The notes under the pieces were generated by a model. That model saw only the letters and a program-made list of their open reading frames with translations, had not been told where the DNA came from and did no database searches. Shown piece by piece: positions 62,772 through 64,000 of a stretch of DNA of 64,000 nt; the stretch's first letter is position 1; each line of letters starts with the position of its first letter. Origin of the DNA: HXMU1420-13 sp965228545 (lineage in GTDB: Bacteria; Bacteroidota; Rhodothermia; Balneolales; Balneolaceae); the NCBI GenBank assembly GCA_965228545.1, contig OZ245822.1, positions 620,001 to 684,000 on the forward strand, read 5' to 3'. A program made the translations under genes and the position numbers.

Positions 62772-63635
62772 ATAATCATCGAAACTAGAAGGGATTTTTT
62801 AAAGAAAGCAGCCTATTTGACGGCCGGAGCTGCAAGTTTACCAGTACTTGGAGCTGCTTGTTCATCAACAGAACAAACCGTAAAAAAAGAGATTGGAGTA
62901 CAGCTATGGTCGGTTAGAAATCAATTAGAAGCCGATTTTGATAAAACCATAAGTGAAATAGCAGCCATTGGGTTCGATCATGTAGAAGCTTTTGGGTTAA
63001 GTAATACCGGCATATTTCCCGGGTTGATAACTCCGAATCAATACGAACATGTTGTAAAATCAGCGGGTATGCGAATAGCATCGTGCCACAGCAGTTATTT
63101 TACCCCAGAAGATGCTCCCACTATCATTGAAGCTGCTAAGCGTTTAGAAACCGATTGGGTAATTATAGCATGGCTCGCAGAAGATATGCGTAATGGATAT
63201 TATCAACACGCCGAAAACATGAATAAAATCGGCGAACAATTTAAGGCTGCCGGCATTGGTTTTGGATATCACAATCATGAATTCGAGTTTTTTGAAACAG
63301 AAGAGGGAGAGATTCCTCTTGAGATCATGATTGAAAACACGGATCCCGAATTAGTCCATTTCCAGGCGGATTTGTACTGGATTAAAAAAGCCGGTATTGA
63401 CCCGCTGGGCTTTGTACAAAAGTACCCCGGAAGATTTTGTTCTTATCATATAAAAGATGCCGACATGAATCTTGATCAAACAACAGTAGGTGAGGGCATC
63501 ATTGATTTCGAATCCATTTTAAAAGAGAACAAAACAACGGGTGTACAATATGTTTTTGTTGAGGATGAACGCACCGATACCCCTATCGAAAATGTAAAAA
63601 AGGGATATAATCACATTAAAAATCTTAACTATTAA
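62772..63635 (+). CDS. Tat-exported sugar phosphate isomerase/epimerase-like protein, unusual start
   Basis: A xylose-isomerase-like TIM-barrel protein. The barrel begins KKEIGVQLWSVRNQLEADFD and has IGFDHVEAFG, ASCHSSYFTPEDAP, GIGFGYHNHEFEFFE, LVHFQADLYWIKKAG, YHIKDADMN and QYVFVEDERTDTP, the acidic/histidine metal-ligand positions of this superfamily. The reading frame extends upstream through ETRRDFLKKAAYLTAG, a twin-arginine signal that ends in a lipobox-like LGAACSS. No ATG, GTG, TTG or CTG precedes it in frame; ATA 62772 or ATC 62775/62778 are the only possible starts before a stop at 62760. A TTG at 62817 would cut off the RR motif. Confidence 0.75.
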   Translation: MIIETRRDFLKKAAYLTAGAASLPVLGAACSSTEQTVKKEIGVQLWSVRNQLEADFDKTISEIAAIGFDHVEAFGLSNTGIFPGLITPNQYEHVVKSAGMRIASCHSSYFTPEDAPTIIEAAKRLETDWVIIAWLAEDMRNGYYQHAENMNKIGEQFKAAGIGFGYHNHEFEFFETEEGEIPLEIMIENTDPELVHFQADLYWIKKAGIDPLGFVQKYPGRFCSYHIKDADMNLDQTTVGEGIIDFESILKENKTTGVQYVFVEDERTDTPIENVKKGYNHIKNLNY

Positions 63636-63781
63636 GCCTAGAAAAAATCATAAAACATATAGAATTGTATGTTTTGATCGTTTTCTAATGTTTGTTAATT
63701 TCTTCTAATCGTTGTATTGCTTGAGATGTTTTAAATCCTTACGATTCAACCACCACTCACATTCACTATTATCTTGCTTGT

Positions 63782-64000
63782 ATGAATATTTTAGTTGTTG
63801 AAGATGATCCTTCGGTAAGAACTCTAGTTAAAGCAGTTCTCGAACATAATGGCAATACCGTTTCTACTGAGGATACTGTTGCTACAGGCGAAAAAGCTGC
63901 GGTTGAGGGTAATTTTGATATGATTATTCTTGATTTGGGTTTACCTGATGGCGATGGGTACGAATTGTGTAAAAGCATTCGCGACAAAAACGTAATAACC
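63782..64000 (+). CDS. Response regulator receiver domain protein (3' end outside window)
   Basis: The open frame from ATG 63782 runs to the window edge, 73 residues seen. It is a REC domain: the acidic pocket in ILVVEDDPSVRTL (E7, D8, D9), and the phosphoacceptor D51 in DMIILDLGLPDGDGYELC, which matches the usual DLxLPDxDG. The output domain is not visible, so the type (OmpR-like or other) cannot be said. Confidence 0.93.
   Translation, partial: MNILVVEDDPSVRTLVKAVLEHNGNTVSTEDTVATGEKAAVEGNFDMIILDLGLPDGDGYELCKSIRDKNVIT

Overview
The window looks like a chromosomal segment of a Bacteroidota/Rhodothermota-type bacterium, most likely a marine or halophilic Balneolales relative (inference, no tree was made). 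The evidence is low GC content, three secreted proteins ending in a type IX secretion sorting domain with the QNYPNPFNP motif, promoters that fit the Bacteroidota TTG/TAnnTTTG pattern, a VPS10/BNR-repeat secreted protein, a bactofilin, a fused E1 alpha-beta 2-oxoacid dehydrogenase, and a two-subunit 2-oxoacid:ferredoxin oxidoreductase. No rRNA, tRNA, prophage, transposase or CRISPR array was recognised.

Layout. 0-3 kb holds the end of a secreted protein and, on the minus strand, a tight operon btaA-btaB-(YpsA-like nucleotide-binding protein) predicted to make betaine lipids. 3.4-6.7 kb is prfB (with the classical +1 programmed frameshift)-nadB-coaE, followed by fbp. 7.8-12.4 kb carries an MFS transporter, a DUF192 lipoprotein and a large BNR-repeat protein on the minus strand. 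12.5-19.4 kb is the conserved translation operon rimP-nusA-infB-rbfA-truB-ribF, headed by a promoter and a leader hairpin with a T-tract. katG, rpsO and pnp follow, each with a clear intrinsic terminator.

24.5-26.9 kb is a striking non-coding array of about fourteen hairpin-forming repeat units with GTCACTC(A/C)GAG...CTC(A/T)GAATGAC ends, partly in a regular 151-bp tandem. A single-domain GIY-YIG nuclease gene sits in the middle. 27-33 kb is housekeeping: M16 protease, asnS, bactofilin, holA and an ECF-type sigma factor. 33-39.5 kb carries a secreted GH13 amylase, a 599-residue conserved protein of unknown function, a SatD-family pair and a membrane protein. 39.6-44.5 kb is an anaerobic pyruvate-formate lyase module: an OFA-family transporter, pflB and pflA.

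44.5-55.8 kb is an accessory region. Genes are sparse and separated by dispersed palindromic repeats. It contains a 2.9-kb cassette between two nearly identical 99-bp direct repeats, a PIN/antitoxin pair whose toxin is frameshifted, and a stray copy of the last 27 codons of the E1 dehydrogenase gene 2.5 kb downstream of the intact gene. 55.8-64 kb has a secreted endonuclease I, korAB-type genes, bioB, a Tat-type sugar isomerase-like protein that lacks a normal start codon, and the beginning of a response regulator that runs off the window.

All assignments come from reading translated sequence and motifs. No database search was run.
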